Positions 44,297 through 57,439 of a stretch of DNA of 64,000 bases are shown one piece after another (position 1 is the stretch's first letter; each line of letters opens with the position of its first letter). Position numbers and translations under genes: made by a program. The stretch comes from Cycas panzhihuaensis (Eukaryota > Cycadophyta): assembly GCA_023213395.1 (NCBI GenBank), contig CM041465.1, positions 107,143,741-107,207,740 on the forward strand. The letters run 5' to 3'. The notes beneath the pieces were generated by a model. It ran no database searches. It was not told the DNA's origin and worked only from the letters and a program-made list of their open reading frames with translations.

Positions 44297-45840
44297 CTTT
44301 GTCTACCCTAATTAGGGTTTGGCCTATTGATAGGTATTGTTAAATCTGTACATACCATGTTGGTATTACTTCAGTAGAGAATAACTTAGTATATGGGAAG
44401 TCATCATGCATGTTCATTGCTGCTTCTCCTCCTATAATCTATGGTAGTTGGTCAGGACCCACATGTTTCTTTTCTTTTTTTGCTATTATTTTGAAATTAA
44501 AATTTTAGAATAATATTAAGCACTTATTGATCCTTCCCTATAGTATTAGTTTATTCACTAAATATTGGAGAGCTTGGTGATCTATAAAAAATTTGAATGG
44601 GTTTTCTAATAAATAATATTTAAATTTTTGTAAATCAAACATCATATCTAAACATTCCCTTTTTATCACTGAATAAATTTAGTTTGCTTGAGTCAATTCT
44701 TTACTAGTAAAATATATGGTAAGGTCCACATCACCATCTTATGGTTATGCTAGAACATAACCAATTGTAAATAAAGAAGCATTGACATGTACATGAAATG
44801 GCCTTTTCTAATTAGAAAACCATAGTATAAGAGTCTATGTTATTTAAAAAAAAAAAAAGTCTAAAGGCAACTATTCCTACAATATCTACTGCCATGTTAT
44901 TTTCTTTTTAAACAAGGACTCTAAAATATTTGCAATCTCTGTGTATTCCTTAATGAATTTTTGATAATATCCTATCATACCTATAAATCCTCTGAAATTC
45001 TTTATATTTTTAGGTATTGGGAAATTCAAGATTATAATTTTGGCTAAGTGTGTAAGTTACTCCTCTTTTGTGGTAATATATCCTAGTAGAGAATTGAAAG
45101 GGACTATGAAGGTGCATTTAATCACATTCAAACATAAATTACTTTCCCTATGAGTATCCAACATCAATCTAAGATTGCTCAAATGATTTTGAAAGAGGGT
45201 ATATAGAGTCCAAACATTTAAAAATATTTTGATAATTTTACCTATTGCCTAACAAAAATGTTCATAATAACTCTATGAAAAGTAGTTAGTACATTGGTCA
45301 AGCCAAATGGCATGACTTAATATGTATAGTTATCCCATTCTATCCAAAAAGTTATTTTTAATTGGTCCTTAGGAGTTATTCTCATCTGATCATAGTTGTT
45401 GAAACCATTTATAAAAGAGAATACTTTATGGCCTTCACCTTTCCTAAAACATTATTTGTGAAGCGGATGGGAAATGAATCCTTCTTAGTGGTCTTGTTCA
45501 ATGCCCTATAGTCAACATATACTCATAATTTTCTATTCCTTTTGGAGAATGCCATAACTGGGCTCATCCATTTACTATTTTCCACTTGAAATATATATCT
45601 TACTGCAAGCAATTTATCCAACATAGATTTAACCTTTTCTTTGTATTTAGGGTTCATTCTATATGGGTGTTGCTTAACTAACTTTGCCCCTTTAGTCAAC
45701 TCAATTTTGTGCACCCCTAATTCTAGTGGAATTCCTTGTAGATTCTTATAGGACTGTATGAATACATCCTTGTATTCTAAGAAAAGGGTTGTTGCTTGAG
45801 TCATCATCTCTTTTTCCTAGTAGTCTCCCATGGTGACAAT
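44297..45840 (-). pseudogene. G2 reverse transcriptase, RNase H and linker (upstream of T1 insertion)
   Basis: Minus-strand reading from 45807: LFLEYKDVFIQSYKNLQGIP, HPYRMNPKYKEKVKSMLDKL, then VDYRALNKTT (about 45510) and, through many stops, FRGFIGMIGYYQKFIKEY (about 44960), then HVGPDQLP and DDFPYTKLFSTEVIPTWYV (about 44400), the linker that precedes integrase. The text stops at the T1 junction and resumes at 27656. Gene order and orientation agree with a minus-strand Ty3/gypsy element. Confidence 0.8.
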
Positions 45841-46990
45841 CTGGGGTTTTCCCTCCATCCTAATATTGATTATTTGAGTTTTTAATTCTTTAGCTTAAAT
45901 AACTTTTTCATCTTCTTCCAACATATATGCTAATGTTTGATCTATTATTCTACTACCATATTCTACTATAGAATATATAGAGGGCAAGTTTTAAAAATTT
46001 CTTAGCTGTCTCTATATGAAATAGATCTAGTTTTAGATTAATGACTTTCTCTTTTGATATATTCTATTTGAAAGCATCTTATAATAAATTATGTTATCTT
46101 TACTTTTAAAGCCTATAGAAATGCTTTTGTTTTGAGATATAGACTTTGATATGAGAATGTATAGTAAAAATCTTCTATTAATATCTCCCACCCTATCCTT
46201 TGTGACTTCTCATAATGCTAATACCAGTTTTGACAGATTTCCTCCAAAGTGATGGCCCATTTATGGGTCTATTCTTTCTTAGAAACCCTATTTTCCTACT
46301 ATTTTTTAATATAATTTGCAAGATTTTTTTAGGGATCATCCCTATTATGGAACTTTGGGACTTCCAAATCCCCCTTTTAAAACCTATAATAAATTTTTGT
46401 TGTATGTTGGTCTAATTTTTAAATTGCAAGTAATGTGCTTGATACCATACAAAGGCTTCTCCTATCAAGGATAAAGGGAATAGATATGGCCATAAATTTT
46501 CTTGCCATTTATTTTCTTTTAAAATTTTTGTACATAATTCTAAATGCTTTTCAATGGCATTAAATTAATCCCAATATTATGGAAAACTTTTAAGGACTTC
46601 ATTACTTTGTAGTTATCTCTTTTCTGCTCTATTTCTTAGTCTTCATCATCCTTGGAGGAGTCTAGACATAGCTCTATATGGTAATAATTTGCTGGTTCTA
46701 TTTCTTCCCATGCATTTTGCAACTAGTTCAACATATAGAAGAGGATGAGTCACTGTGCTATACTTGATATGCTATCTTTGAACACAGGCTTACCATTGGT
46801 TTAATTTCTATGATAGTGGATGAGGATTTCTTGATGTATTTAATCCTTCTAATATTAGGACCATCTAAACATAAAGGCAAAGTGACTACCTTTCCTCTTG
46901 TTGATAGTGTGAATGTATATCTTTCCCAATCCTATATTATTTTGGTGGCTAACAACCATGGTCTCCTAAGTAATGTTGGATAGGATTTTT
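45841..46990 (-). other. G2 linker between protease and RT, decayed
   Basis: About 1.1 kb without clear motifs, expected to encode the protease-RT linker. The plus-strand ORF at 46215-46415 is not coding-like. Confidence 0.5.
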
Positions 46991-47300
46991 TGTGGTTCTA
47001 TATTTGTACTATCGCAAAGTCCATAAAGACTATTACTTTCATCATTGTTATTGGTACATTCATTAAGGTCCCTATTGGCCTCACTTGCAGTTGATTAGTC
47101 AACTTAATAGAATAGTTTAGGGTAACCACTTTCAACCTTTCTAGCATTGTGTAAGAGGTCTTTGGTAGTACATTCATCTCTAATCCTCCATCCATAATTG
47201 TTTTGTATAACGTTATTCCCAAAATGACCATTGGATCTCATGGATCTATAACATTACTTTTTAATGCCCTCAAAATTAGTTTTTTAATTTAGTCTAGAAT
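46990..47300 (-). pseudogene. G2 aspartic protease
   Basis: ORF 47231-46998 reads MVILGITLYKTIMDGGLEMN then VLPKTSYTMLERLK, a D-G-G retropepsin loop followed by KLTNQLQVRPIGTLMNVPIT. The same family as the G1 protease (3380-3640), so G1 and G2 belong to related, non-chromoviral Ty3/gypsy lines. Confidence 0.75.
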
Positions 47301-49200
47301 GATCTACTAGAAATAACCTCCCTCTTACCAGTTGAATACTATAACAATTAGAATTGTGACCCCCAATTCTATTAATAGATCTTCAATTGATTACAATCTT
47401 TGCTAGGGATTCATTTATTGTTTCTATTGTGAGGGCTCTTAATGAGCTATTTTCCTTTTATATACTTGTCATTTAAAAGCTCTTCCCGTTGACTTTTCTC
47501 TCTATCTACTCTTCATTTATTGTGTCTTGTAAAATCTTTATGACTTCTTGAAGTCTTTGTTTTTCTATTATAGGTTTTGGAAAACTTTTAAATACTGGTG
47601 TTTTCATTGCCTTCCTATAGTGAGTCTATAAATAAGATGGTATTTACTTATCTGGAACCTTATAACCAAATTGGTTATTTGAATTAAAGTGTTTAGGTTC
47701 TTGGGGTAACTAATGTATTTTTGATCAGTCAGTCCATATTCTTCATAGATAAAATTTCCACTTTTTTTCTCCAAAGGACACTCTAATTAGTAATGCCCTC
47801 ATCTTGGCATAGATAACATCTTATATATTTTATTTTTCCTTTACATTGTTTCAATGCTCCTTGGTCTATTTTATGATAGAATGCATTTTGGGATTTAGGT
47901 TATCACCCCTGGGAACATGTCAAAAATAACATTCCTATGTATTGTGATTACTTCTTCAATAGTTTTTAGACCGATTTGTAATTCCTTAGTGTTCATTTGA
48001 TAAATATCCTTGTTGATTATAAGGTGGGGGATACCATACATTTTCCCTAGACTTCTCTAAGTGTAAGCATATTAACTATGCCTATAATCGCTCATTCTCC
48101 TGGTTCTATTGTATCCCAATTGGTATTGACATTGGCAATTGTTGCTTGAGGGCCTTCACTTCTTATCTTAGGGCATCCAATTTTGGAATTGACCCCATCT
48201 ACGGAGGATATGGTAAAAGATATCTTAATTGTGTTAATAACACTCCTTGATATGGATTAACCCATTATTGAATATTTACTTCTTGCTAATAATTTATTGT
48301 AGATTACTATAAGTTTACACCCATTTATAGTATTTGGTGGAGTCTAGATCCAAACTGAGAATTTGAGCCAATCTATATAATTGGTTGTAGATATGATATA
48401 TTCATTTAATTTTTAAGTTTTAGTGATAATTCTTGCACTTATTTATAACTATTCATAGGGTGTAGAGTTAGCTTTTCTTTTAATTGAGGAAGTAGTCGTT
48501 ATACAAAATATTTTAAAGTCAACATTGGGTTGGCTAGGGTTGCCACATCTATTTTGTTCATTATAATCTCCATCAATTCATTAAAATCACTTAATAATTC
48601 CCTTGGGAATTACCAGATCTCCTTGAGCACTTAAAAAATTACCATGGGGTCCTGCAACCTTTCAAATCTATGAAGAAAGCATACTTGTAGTTGTTCCTAA
48701 GTTGGGTTTTATGCTAAAACATACTGGAACCATGATATCATCAGTGTCTTGAATCATTTTAATTTTTATCATGTTTAAAAATAATGCTAATTGGTCCCTT
48801 AGTTCCCAATCCATTGAATTATAAATTTGAAAAAGCAACATCATTTTAGATAATTACATATGGGGTTATTTATTGTGTTCCACTTGCTTTATTCATATTT
48901 GAGCCTCCTTGCCCCATTCCTCCTATAGATCCTCCAAGCGTGCCAACACCACTTGATGGTGGTTGCCTACTACCTTCCCCCATTAATTTTTATAGTGATG
49001 TTCCTTATAACGAGTTACCTCCTCCTATATTCATGCCATTCCCTAATGATAGTAGATTACTAGTAAGTCTTATGGGAGAATATTTAATGGTATTTCTCAT
49101 TTTTCATGGGCTTCCTTCCCTTGGTAGGATATAAGATCCTAATAAAATTAATTAAATGAGTCTTTCTCCCACTCTTTTGGAAAGGGGATTTAAAATATGA
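47301..49200 (-). pseudogene. G2 gag, badly decayed
   Basis: Minus-strand translation near 48600-48400 gives FNELMEIIMNKIDVATL and LLPQLKEKLTLHPMN, then QELSLKLKN, which parallels the G1 gag text (VRDLNEKQRSMVHTHPLKSF). Stops are dense and zinc knuckles are not readable. The 5' limit is uncertain. Confidence 0.5.
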
Positions 49201-50050
49201 GTGAGAGGATTTTTTTTTCTTGACAATGTGATGGTCCCACTCTCCACTCATTTTACTATAGACTTATGGAAATGATTTCATTGTCTATTATTGTTGTTTT
49301 TTCTACTACCTCTATGTTTGACAATGTCTCTTACAAATCTTCGCTAATAGGGTCTTCCTCTAATGTATACTATTGATTTATTTTCAGATTCACTTCTCCT
49401 TCCTTTATTTGAACTACTAACGTTTAGGATAGGGTTTATGTCTCGTATGTTCTTAGACCAGCTAATTCTTTATCTCCTAACTCATCTTCTAGAATTGACT
49501 TTTCTTCTACTCTTGATTTTTTAGGTGGTTGCCTCTTTACCTACCTTCTTAGTTTTATGAAAAACCTTGGCTTCTATATACCCTCTTATGCCTGACACTC
49601 ACTATGCTCTTGGCATGCCTCTTTTCTTCTTTTTAGAATGATCTTTGGTGGCATGGAAAAAGGATGTGTCCTTTTCACTTGCTACTACCTATTTGTTTCT
49701 TATACTTTCTTCTTGAATTTAGTATGGTAATGGAACTAATGTGTGTTTTTCAATCTACTCCTATAAATTACTAGCCATTCAATCTATAGATATATGAATA
49801 CAAAATACTATACATTGATTCAAAATGTAAATCAATATCTTTATTCTAAGAGGGCATTGTATTTGGTTCTCTCACAACCAAAGGTAGTCCCAAAATAGTA
49901 CAATTAAGAAGGCTACTACAAGAAAATTAACAATGATCCATCCACCAAGAAAGGAGAAGAAGAATCATAAAACTAATACATCATCCCTTGTAACAACATT
50001 CATTTTATATAAAATAGACACATTATATTATAACATAATGCTAACTAACT
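49201..50050. other. Upstream G2 region, no LTR paired
   Basis: About 850 bp in which the G2 5' LTR and leader should lie. I could not match it to 25941-26440. No other feature seen. Confidence 0.4.
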
Positions 50051-50059
50051 ATTTCTTAG

Positions 50060-50400
50060 TATACTTGATTATACTTTTAAGTATAATTTGTTAATTGTTT
50101 GGTTCCATAATTGTACTTTCTACTACAATCCAAACTCTGATTACACTTCTAGTCATACTTAGGCTACCATCTAATCTTTGATTATACTTTTAATCATAAT
50201 CAAGCCACAATCTAATCTTTCATCACACTTCTAGTTATATTTAGGCTAAAGTTTAGGATTTGATTATACCTCAGGTCATGCTTCTAACTATAATCTAGAG
50301 TTTAATCATGCCTTGGCTCACACTTTTGATTACAATCTAGAGTATGATCTTACCATGGGTTGTATTTTTTATTGTAATCTAAAGTTTGATCATACCTTTA
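50060..50400. repeat. Degenerate minisatellite of about 40 bp units
   Basis: Seven to eight units built on TTTGATTATACTTTTAATCA-like text followed by TAATCTAGA/CTAATC. Each unit is itself partly palindromic (GATTATA...TATAATC). Units are clearly diverged. Confidence 0.7.
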
Positions 50401-50410
50401 ACTAATGGCC

Positions 50411-50787
50411 TAATACTTGGAAAATTATAATTCTGACTTTATTTATATTCTTTGCATACAAACACTTTCTATTGATAATAGAAACTAATGAAAAAAGTGA
50501 AGTTTATAAAAGATCACTAAGTGATCACTATTGAAAATTGAAAATACTGTAATATAGTCTCTCAAGAAAAGTAATTACACAATAATCTCCTTTTATAATT
50601 TGCAACCCTTAAACAAACAAAAGAGGGTCTTTTTCATGCAATCTCATTGGTAGGCCAAATGACCTTTCATTTAATTAGTGGACATAAATTACCCGCATGA
50701 AAAAGTTAATAACTATCACTTAACTGCTTGGTGCTTTAGTCATGTGTTAATACTTTGGTTTCACTAACGACATGTAGTTATGTAACA
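50411..50787 (-). repeat. V1 3' LTR (chromovirus)
   Basis: Pairs with 56787-57089: shared blocks ACTTTCTATTGATAATAG, GAAGTTTATAAAAGA, ATAGTCTCTCAAG and ATCTCCTTTTATAAT. On the minus strand it starts TGTTACATAAC after a purine tract. The far boundary is approximate. Confidence 0.75.
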
Positions 50788-50801
50788 TGTCCCCTCCCAT
50801 A
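50788..50801 (-). other. V1 polypurine tract
   Basis: Minus strand reads TATGGGAGGGGACA, directly before the TG of the LTR. Confidence 0.7.
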
Positions 50802-50849
50802 AGATGTTGAGTCCTTGAAGTGGTAAAGATGTGGATGCTGCTTAACAAA

Positions 50850-52300
50850 ATCAACTAATTTCCATGTTGCCTCATTAGATTTGTAAATGGTCCATTCCAC
50901 TAAATACTAAAAAATTATCCTATTCTAAAGACATCATTATCTATTGAATATGATATATTTTGATAGAATGGTGAAAAATTAATTTTCATCCAGGATTTGT
51001 AAGACTATTTGAGGAGTCATGCCTTTGCAAAGATATTTCTTGATATATGAAATATAAAAAACATTATGGATCTTAGTGGTGGGGGGAGTTCTAATGCATA
51101 CATAACTTCATCAATATGTTGGACTACTTTGTAGGGATGAGCTTGTGATTCTTATGGTATTTGAGAGATTGCTTCTTATATGGTTGAAGGCAAAGGAATG
51201 CAATATCACCAATAGGAAAAGAATGATTAGAATGATGGCAATATACTAATTATTTTATTCAATTCTAGGTGATAGTTATATTTTGCTTAAGGGTGCTTAA
51301 AATTTGGCCCATATATAACAACTTTTGTTGTACCATAGTGGTTCAAAGGTTGCTGGCTAAAGTGTGGTGTGATGTTGGAGGGTAACTATAAAGGGCCATA
51401 AATTGAGACATCACTATAGTTGAGTGGTGAGATGAATTATACTAATATTTTAGAAAGGCTACACATGTTATCCATTTTGTCTAGTAGTTAGATACAAAAT
51501 AACCTAAATAACTTTCTAATGTTTTGTTAAAAACTTTAGATTAGCTATTAGTTTATGGGTGATATGTTGAACTCATGTTGAATGAGGTTCTTGATGCTTG
51601 AAAGAGTTCCTTCCAAAATGAACTCCTGAACTTGGGATCTCAATCACAAATAATAGTTCATGGAAACCCATGTAAGTAAAATATTATTTGAAAGTGAAGA
51701 TGTATGATGTGAGGTGTTTTATATGAAGTATAGATTGGTAAAAACTAAATGTATTTTGTTAAGTTATCAATAACCACTAATATGAAATCATATCTAGAAA
51801 ATGGTAGTAAACCTATAATGAAGTCCATTGAAATATCTTACCACTTTCCTTATGAAATATGTAGGGGTTATAGAAGTCCTGGTTCAGTCTTAGTGTCTAC
51901 TTTATTATGATGACACATGTCACATTCTAAGACAAAGGTAAGAATGGATGATTTCATGTATAGCCAAAAGAAATCAGAATGACCTCATCAATACATTTTA
52001 TCAAATTTTAAATGACCTCCTAATGGAGTGGAGTGATATTTTAATAAGATTTGAGGAATAAAGATTGATGTTGAATGTGCAAATATGCAATTTCAATATA
52101 AAAGAAGGTTGTTATGTATGGACTAATCCTTTTGAGTATGAAATTTATTGGCCCATTGTGTATGATTTGGTTAGGATTGGTTATCTAAGGCTAATTCCTA
52201 TATCCATGTTTGTTGTGGCATGGAAATTGCATGAATGGAAGATTTAGTTAGCGAGATAATAGAAGGTTCAGTTAGAGGGGTAGGAAGGTGAGAGAGAGCA
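50850..52300 (-). pseudogene. V1 integrase with C-terminal chromodomain
   Basis: The end of the minus-strand polyprotein reads YLVEWTIYKSNEATWKLVDF (about 50945-50880), a chromodomain core with the Trp-Glu-Ala-Thr-Trp signature, which directs chromoviruses to particular chromatin. Upstream, FLPIGDIAFLCLQPYKKQSL (about 51220-51140) is the usual integrase tail before it. The integrase core is decayed, with many stops. Confidence 0.7.
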
Positions 52301-53560
52301 TCTGCCATTATGTTGTCTTTATCATTTTTTATATATAATCATGAAATCAAAGACTTGGAGGTAATCAACTTGGTTGGCCTATTCTTCAGATAGAACCAAT
52401 TGGTCTAATAGGCAATGAAGGTTATGGTGGTCTAATAAGATAATGAATTTTGATCCAATTAGATATTGACACTATTTATTAATGGCATAGAGAATAACCT
52501 TTATTTATTTTTAGTATATTAACAACCAACATTTATGGTCTTTAAGTTTATGACTTAAAAATATAATGGGATGAAGGTTTTGCAAAAGCATTATATCTAA
52601 GCCCAATCCTAATGCATCACATCCAAGTTGGAAAGGTTGGGAGAAGTCTAGAATAACCAAAATTAAAGTGGAGGACATGACTTTTTAAAGATGACTTAAG
52701 GTTTTATTAGCATCTAGTAACCATTAGAAAGATTCTTTTTAGAGTAGATTAGTTAGTGGGGCTACTAGAGCTAGATAATTTTGCATGAACCACTAATAAC
52801 ACCCTATAAGTCTTAAGAAAGGAAGTAACTAGGTGAGATTTTTAGTTATTAACTAGTTTATAATGACTAATATTTTGTCAGGATCAACCTAAACACCTTC
52901 TAAAGAGATAGTGTAGTCTAGGTTTATAGTTTAGATTTACCAAACTCACATTTGGAGAATTTGGCATATAATTGGTGCTTGACCAAATTCTATAAAACTA
53001 TTTCTAAATAGGGAATGTGAAGAGGCAGGCTTGTGCTATATGTGAGAATATCAAAATAATGATAATTTTTTTAAGGAATGGGATAGAAAACTTGTTCATT
53101 AAAGATTAAAATGTGGTTAGAGTATTATATAGACTAAAAGGCATTATATAGAATTTGAAATGGCTATGATAATCTAAAAGGCTATCTTGTACTGGTCATT
53201 AAGTAGAATTAGATTCTGATAGTACCTTGATTAGAGATCTAGTTTGGCGAAAATCATAGCACCATGAATTTTGTCTAACATATCATCGATTCTTGGGATT
53301 AGGAGTTTATATTTTATAGTGATTTTATTAAGCTCATAATAATCGACACAAAGCTTAAAAGAACCATCCTTTTTTGAACTAACATAATAGGGGTAGTGTA
53401 TGGGCTCCTGCTAGGCGAGGTTATCCTTATTTTTATTAGTTCATTAGTAATATTTTCTATTTTGCTTTTTGAAAAAATATAAATTTCCATAAAACTAAAG
53501 CTTGATTGGGTCATGAGTGTTTTTTAGCTCAATTATATGGTAATACCCATGGGTTGGTAG
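52301..53560 (-). pseudogene. V1 reverse transcriptase and RNase H
   Basis: ORF 53514-53314 contains ITSPSRSPYTTPIMLVQK, the RT entry of chromoviruses (normally GIIQPSRSPYSSPIMLVKK), followed by decayed RT text. The RNase H is expected at about 52700-52300 but is not readable in detail. Confidence 0.65.
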
Positions 53561-53836
53561 GGGGCTAGTTGATAAGGGGGCAAAAATAGCCTAATATCGA
53601 TTGGGAATGTGTTATATCTCTAAATGAACATCTATATGGGCCTGGATGCTATTGATACATAATATGTATCCAATGTTGTTATTTAATTATTTACACATTT
53701 AACTTGGTGAAACTAGTTTATTAAGGGGAGGTTGCATCCTGTGGAGTTCATGGGTCTGTCTCATATGGTCTTTAAATAAAATGAATGGGTTAGTGGGGGA
53801 GTTATTAGTACTATAGGTTCTAAGGGTTTGGAGCCA

Positions 53837-54142
53837 CTAGACTTTAAGAAAAGTATCCAATTCACCAATGGACATGATATAAAAATCTAGGGCCATCTTA
53901 TAAGAGCCAATGTAAATGGTAAGGTTCTTGATTATTCCTACACAAAGAAGAGTACAGCATCTAAGTAGGGAGTAGGTAAATCTAGTTTTTGACACAATAT
54001 AAAGATTAAGTTGTTTGGGTAAGGAAATATTAATGAAGTTTAGTGAGACACCATTATTGATTAGGATGGTGATAGGGGTTTTCTTAAGGATTCCTCTAAC
54101 ATATAATGGCTCAAGATACATAGTAGATGTTATGATGAACAA
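53837..54142 (-). pseudogene. V1 aspartic protease
   Basis: 101-aa ORF with ITILINNGVSLNFINISL. The chromoviral loop is LIDSGAS; here Asp is Asn, Ser is Asn and Ala is Val, three G-to-A or C-to-T changes in four codons. The catalytic Asp is lost. Confidence 0.75.
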
Positions 54143-54149
54143 GGAGACT

Positions 54150-55249
54150 TATAGATTAGGGTTTGAGAAAGGCTTTAATAGGGGTTCTTCTCCAAAATCT
54201 TGTTTAGAATTAGAATCATCTTTAGGGGATAGGATAGGATCAATTATTAATACCACTCTGGTAGCCTTATAGAGTATGATACATCTAGGGGTCTATTTCC
54301 TTGAACATTGGATACAAATGTGAACTTTCCTATGTCAATATGCTTTTATCAATGGAGCTTAGATTGGTTTTGTTGAAGACTCTTTAGAATTGTGCTCTAC
54401 TATATATCTTTATGAATTATTAAATTTTGGTTGTTGTCATTAGAACTTAACTTATCATGGTTATTAGTGCCATGTAGAGTCTTGCTAGAAGGAAGATATC
54501 CTTTCTGTTATGAGTTCTACTTCAATGGCTCTAGCTATTCTTATAGATTTTTTCAAACTTTGTAGTAATAAAGTTTTTAGATGCATTTGGATGCACTCTT
54601 TTAGTTATGTGACATATGTATCAATCACTATTTGCTTATCAAAATTCTTGCTAATGTGATTTTATAAAGTTTGGAATTCATCTGTATAAACTTCCACTAA
54701 TGACACTCACTTCAATTTTATAAGCTAGTTGAAGAAGGATTAGTTCCAAGTTTCTTCATATTGGTTAAAAAAACTATTGGAGAAGTGTGCTTATGTTTAG
54801 TTTGTAGGGTATTCTTACTATCACCAATGAAACCCATGATATGATTTACCATCTAAGTGAATGAATGTAAATGTTAACTGATCATCAATGAATATTAGAT
54901 TGAGAGAAAAATAAGACTCCAACTTACTTATCTAGCTTCGTGTGCTATCCTTATTGAGATTTAGATCAAAAGTAGGGATGCTTATTTTATGTTGAAACTA
55001 TTACTATCATGGAGAAGGATTACCTATTTGATATGGAAGAGGATTGTTTGTCTAATATAGAGGAGTGTTGCTTGTAGAATTAAAGGGTGATTGTGGCATT
55101 TGAGCTGGCAAATATTCCACTTGGTTCATGGGTATAGACATGTCAAACTTTAATGTGAGAGAAGATATATCAACCTTTACTTATTTTTTAAGTTTAAATA
55201 ATTGAGTTTCTAATACAAGGATTCAGTCTGCTTGAGTGGGAGCCATCAT
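54150..55249 (-). pseudogene. V1 gag
   Basis: Minus-strand ATG at 55249 opens MMAPTQAD, then ILVLETQLFKLKK and KFDMSIPMNQVEYL with stops between. The remainder down to the protease is decayed and no zinc knuckle is readable. Confidence 0.55.
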
Positions 55250-56772
55250 GGAGATAGAAAGGGATTATAAGAAAAGGGACATAAGTGAGAAGAAAGGGAT
55301 GTAAGAAAATGGGATTGGTAAGATAAAATGGGATTTATTGAATTAAGAAATAGATAAATAGAATAGACCTTAGAGAATTTGGAGATTTTGATAAAAAGGG
55401 AAAAAGAAAGAGAAAAAAGGAGGTGGGGGTAGGGTGTCTATTTCTCGTTAACTCCAAAAAGTAAATAAGAAAATCACCTAATGCATTAAAATAAGTGTAA
55501 AGAGCTCATCAAGATGGTATAGGTGAGTTTTAAGTGAATTTTTTTGGGTTAGGGCTTAAGGGGTACTTATAGGCTGATTTTTCTCAAAAATGACAGTTGA
55601 AACTAACTTAATGAAAAACGATCAATGTGATGCACTAATCAAAATAAGATATATAAATTTATAAGTTGGAATTCCTTTTTTGTCTTGAGTCTATTGGCAT
55701 AGGTTTTATTTAAATCAAAGAAGTATTAATTGAAGTAACCCTATAGACTAGTTGGTGGCTTTCTTTTTTTTGTCTCTCTCTATTTTTTTTAAAAGATAGG
55801 TGGAATTAAAGTAGATGGATTAGACTTAAAGTATTTGTACTAGACATAAGACTCAAAATTATACTAAAGGCTTAGATAGGAAGTATTTAGAGTTTTAAAC
55901 TTTTAGACTTAGGTGCTACTCTTCTATATTGCAATATTATACCATATTTAGTACTGCTTATTACTTTGTAGGATTGCATTATTATATTACTTATGCTTTA
56001 CATTTGAATGTTGTAATTATAATTATAAAGGTATTTGATAATTATTTTATTAGTCTTTAAGAACTAGAAGAAAGTATAATAATCTTAGTATTTTTAATAG
56101 TTTAATTATATAGATAAAAATAGACAGCCTATTAGACTCTAATAAAGGATTACCTAATTTTGCAGGCCCTTCAATAAAATTTTCTATTGATACTAGCACT
56201 CAACCTAATATTTTAGGGCACTACCTATGAAGGAATATTTACACTCATAGGATTTACAACTATATAAAGGTATTTAGGAAGGGTAGTTTCTTGGTGTTAA
56301 CCGCTAACCGATGCATTATAAAGGATAGGTGGTTAATAGGTTGCCTATGCTAGGATAGAAGGGGGAAACTAAAAGGGTCATATAATATACCTAAAAATAC
56401 ATGGAGGCTTAATTCTATAGCCAGGTTTAGTCTAAGGCTTGCCTGAGTAGTGTGATTTGCTTCACTTCATGTATAAGAATATACCCATATACGTTTAGCC
56501 TAGAATGATAGATCCATATGACATTTAATGATCCCTAGTGAAAGGTCTCTATATAACAGCTAAGGGAAAGGGGAGGGAGGGTTTTCTATCCACTTGTAGC
56601 TTGCTATAGAAGTTTAGAGATTTATAGTAAAACTAGAAAGTAGAAATTAACACAAGAGATAGGGTTTGTAGAATTTCACCACAAGAAAAAAAAAAATCCT
56701 ATTTTTTTGCTACTTCTATTGCTCTTACTTTCTCTTGATCTTATTTTATTGTTATGGATGATTTGTAACTTA
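55250..56772 (-). other. V1 leader, no gene seen
   Basis: About 1.5 kb between gag and the primer binding site, AT-rich, without coding motifs on either strand. Confidence 0.55.
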
Positions 56773-56784
56773 GCTCTAATACCA
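56773..56784 (-). other. V1 primer binding site
   Basis: Minus strand TGGTATTAGAGC, one C-to-T change from TGGTATCAGAGC. Confidence 0.8.
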
Positions 56785-56786
56785 AT

Positions 56787-57089
56787 TAATACTTGACTTC
56801 CCTAATGGTTCTCTCACATACAAAAATGATAATAGAAAACAGAGAGCAAATGCAATACTTTCTATTGATAATGGAAACTAATTATATTAATGAAGTTTAT
56901 AAAAGAGCACCAAATGATCACTATTAAATATTAAAAGTAATGTAGTATAGTCTCTCAAGGAAAGTAAGTATACAATGATCTCCTTTTATAATCTATGCCT
57001 CTTAAATAGACAAAAGAGAGCCTTTTTCATACAATCTCATTAGTGGGCCAAATGGCCTTTTATTTTATTGATGGATTTAAACTACTTAT
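56787..57089 (-). repeat. V1 5' LTR, truncated
   Basis: Aligns with 50411-50700; the homology stops at about 57087 where a different LTR-like unit begins. Confidence 0.65.
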
Positions 57090-57423
57090 TATTGGGATAA
57101 TACCTAATGTACCTATGTCAACATGCTAGGGCCTCTCAAAGCCACCTTGGGCCACATAGTAGCTGCCACCAATTGCCAAAGGCGCCGACACATCACTATT
57201 AATGTATGTTTTTTATGATTGCATATTATTTTTAATATTATTTTGAATTCCTAATATGTTGGGTTGAGATGCTTTCTGCCTCCATAAAATTGCCTATAAA
57301 AGGGGTGGAAATACTTCCCTAGTGTTTTTTAACACCGCCAAAGTTTTAATTAGAGATATTAACGTATATTTGCAAGCTATACACTTGCCATTGTAAACGG
57401 TCTTACTCTGCACCTTGTGTCCA
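57090..57423 (+). repeat. LTR-like unit inserted in V1 LTR
   Basis: Starts TATTGGGATAATACC (decayed TG terminus), has a strong TATA box CTATAAAAGG at 57294-57303, ends CCA, and is followed after 5 nt by TGGTATTAGAG (57429-57439), a decayed initiator-Met site. It looks like the 5' LTR of a plus-strand element; no second copy is in the window. Confidence 0.5.
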
Positions 57424-57428
57424 TCCTT

Positions 57429-57439
57429 TGGTATTAGAG
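57429..57439 (+). other. Primer binding site after the 57090 LTR
   Basis: TGGTATTAGAG matches 10 of the first 11 positions of the initiator-Met site. Confidence 0.5.
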
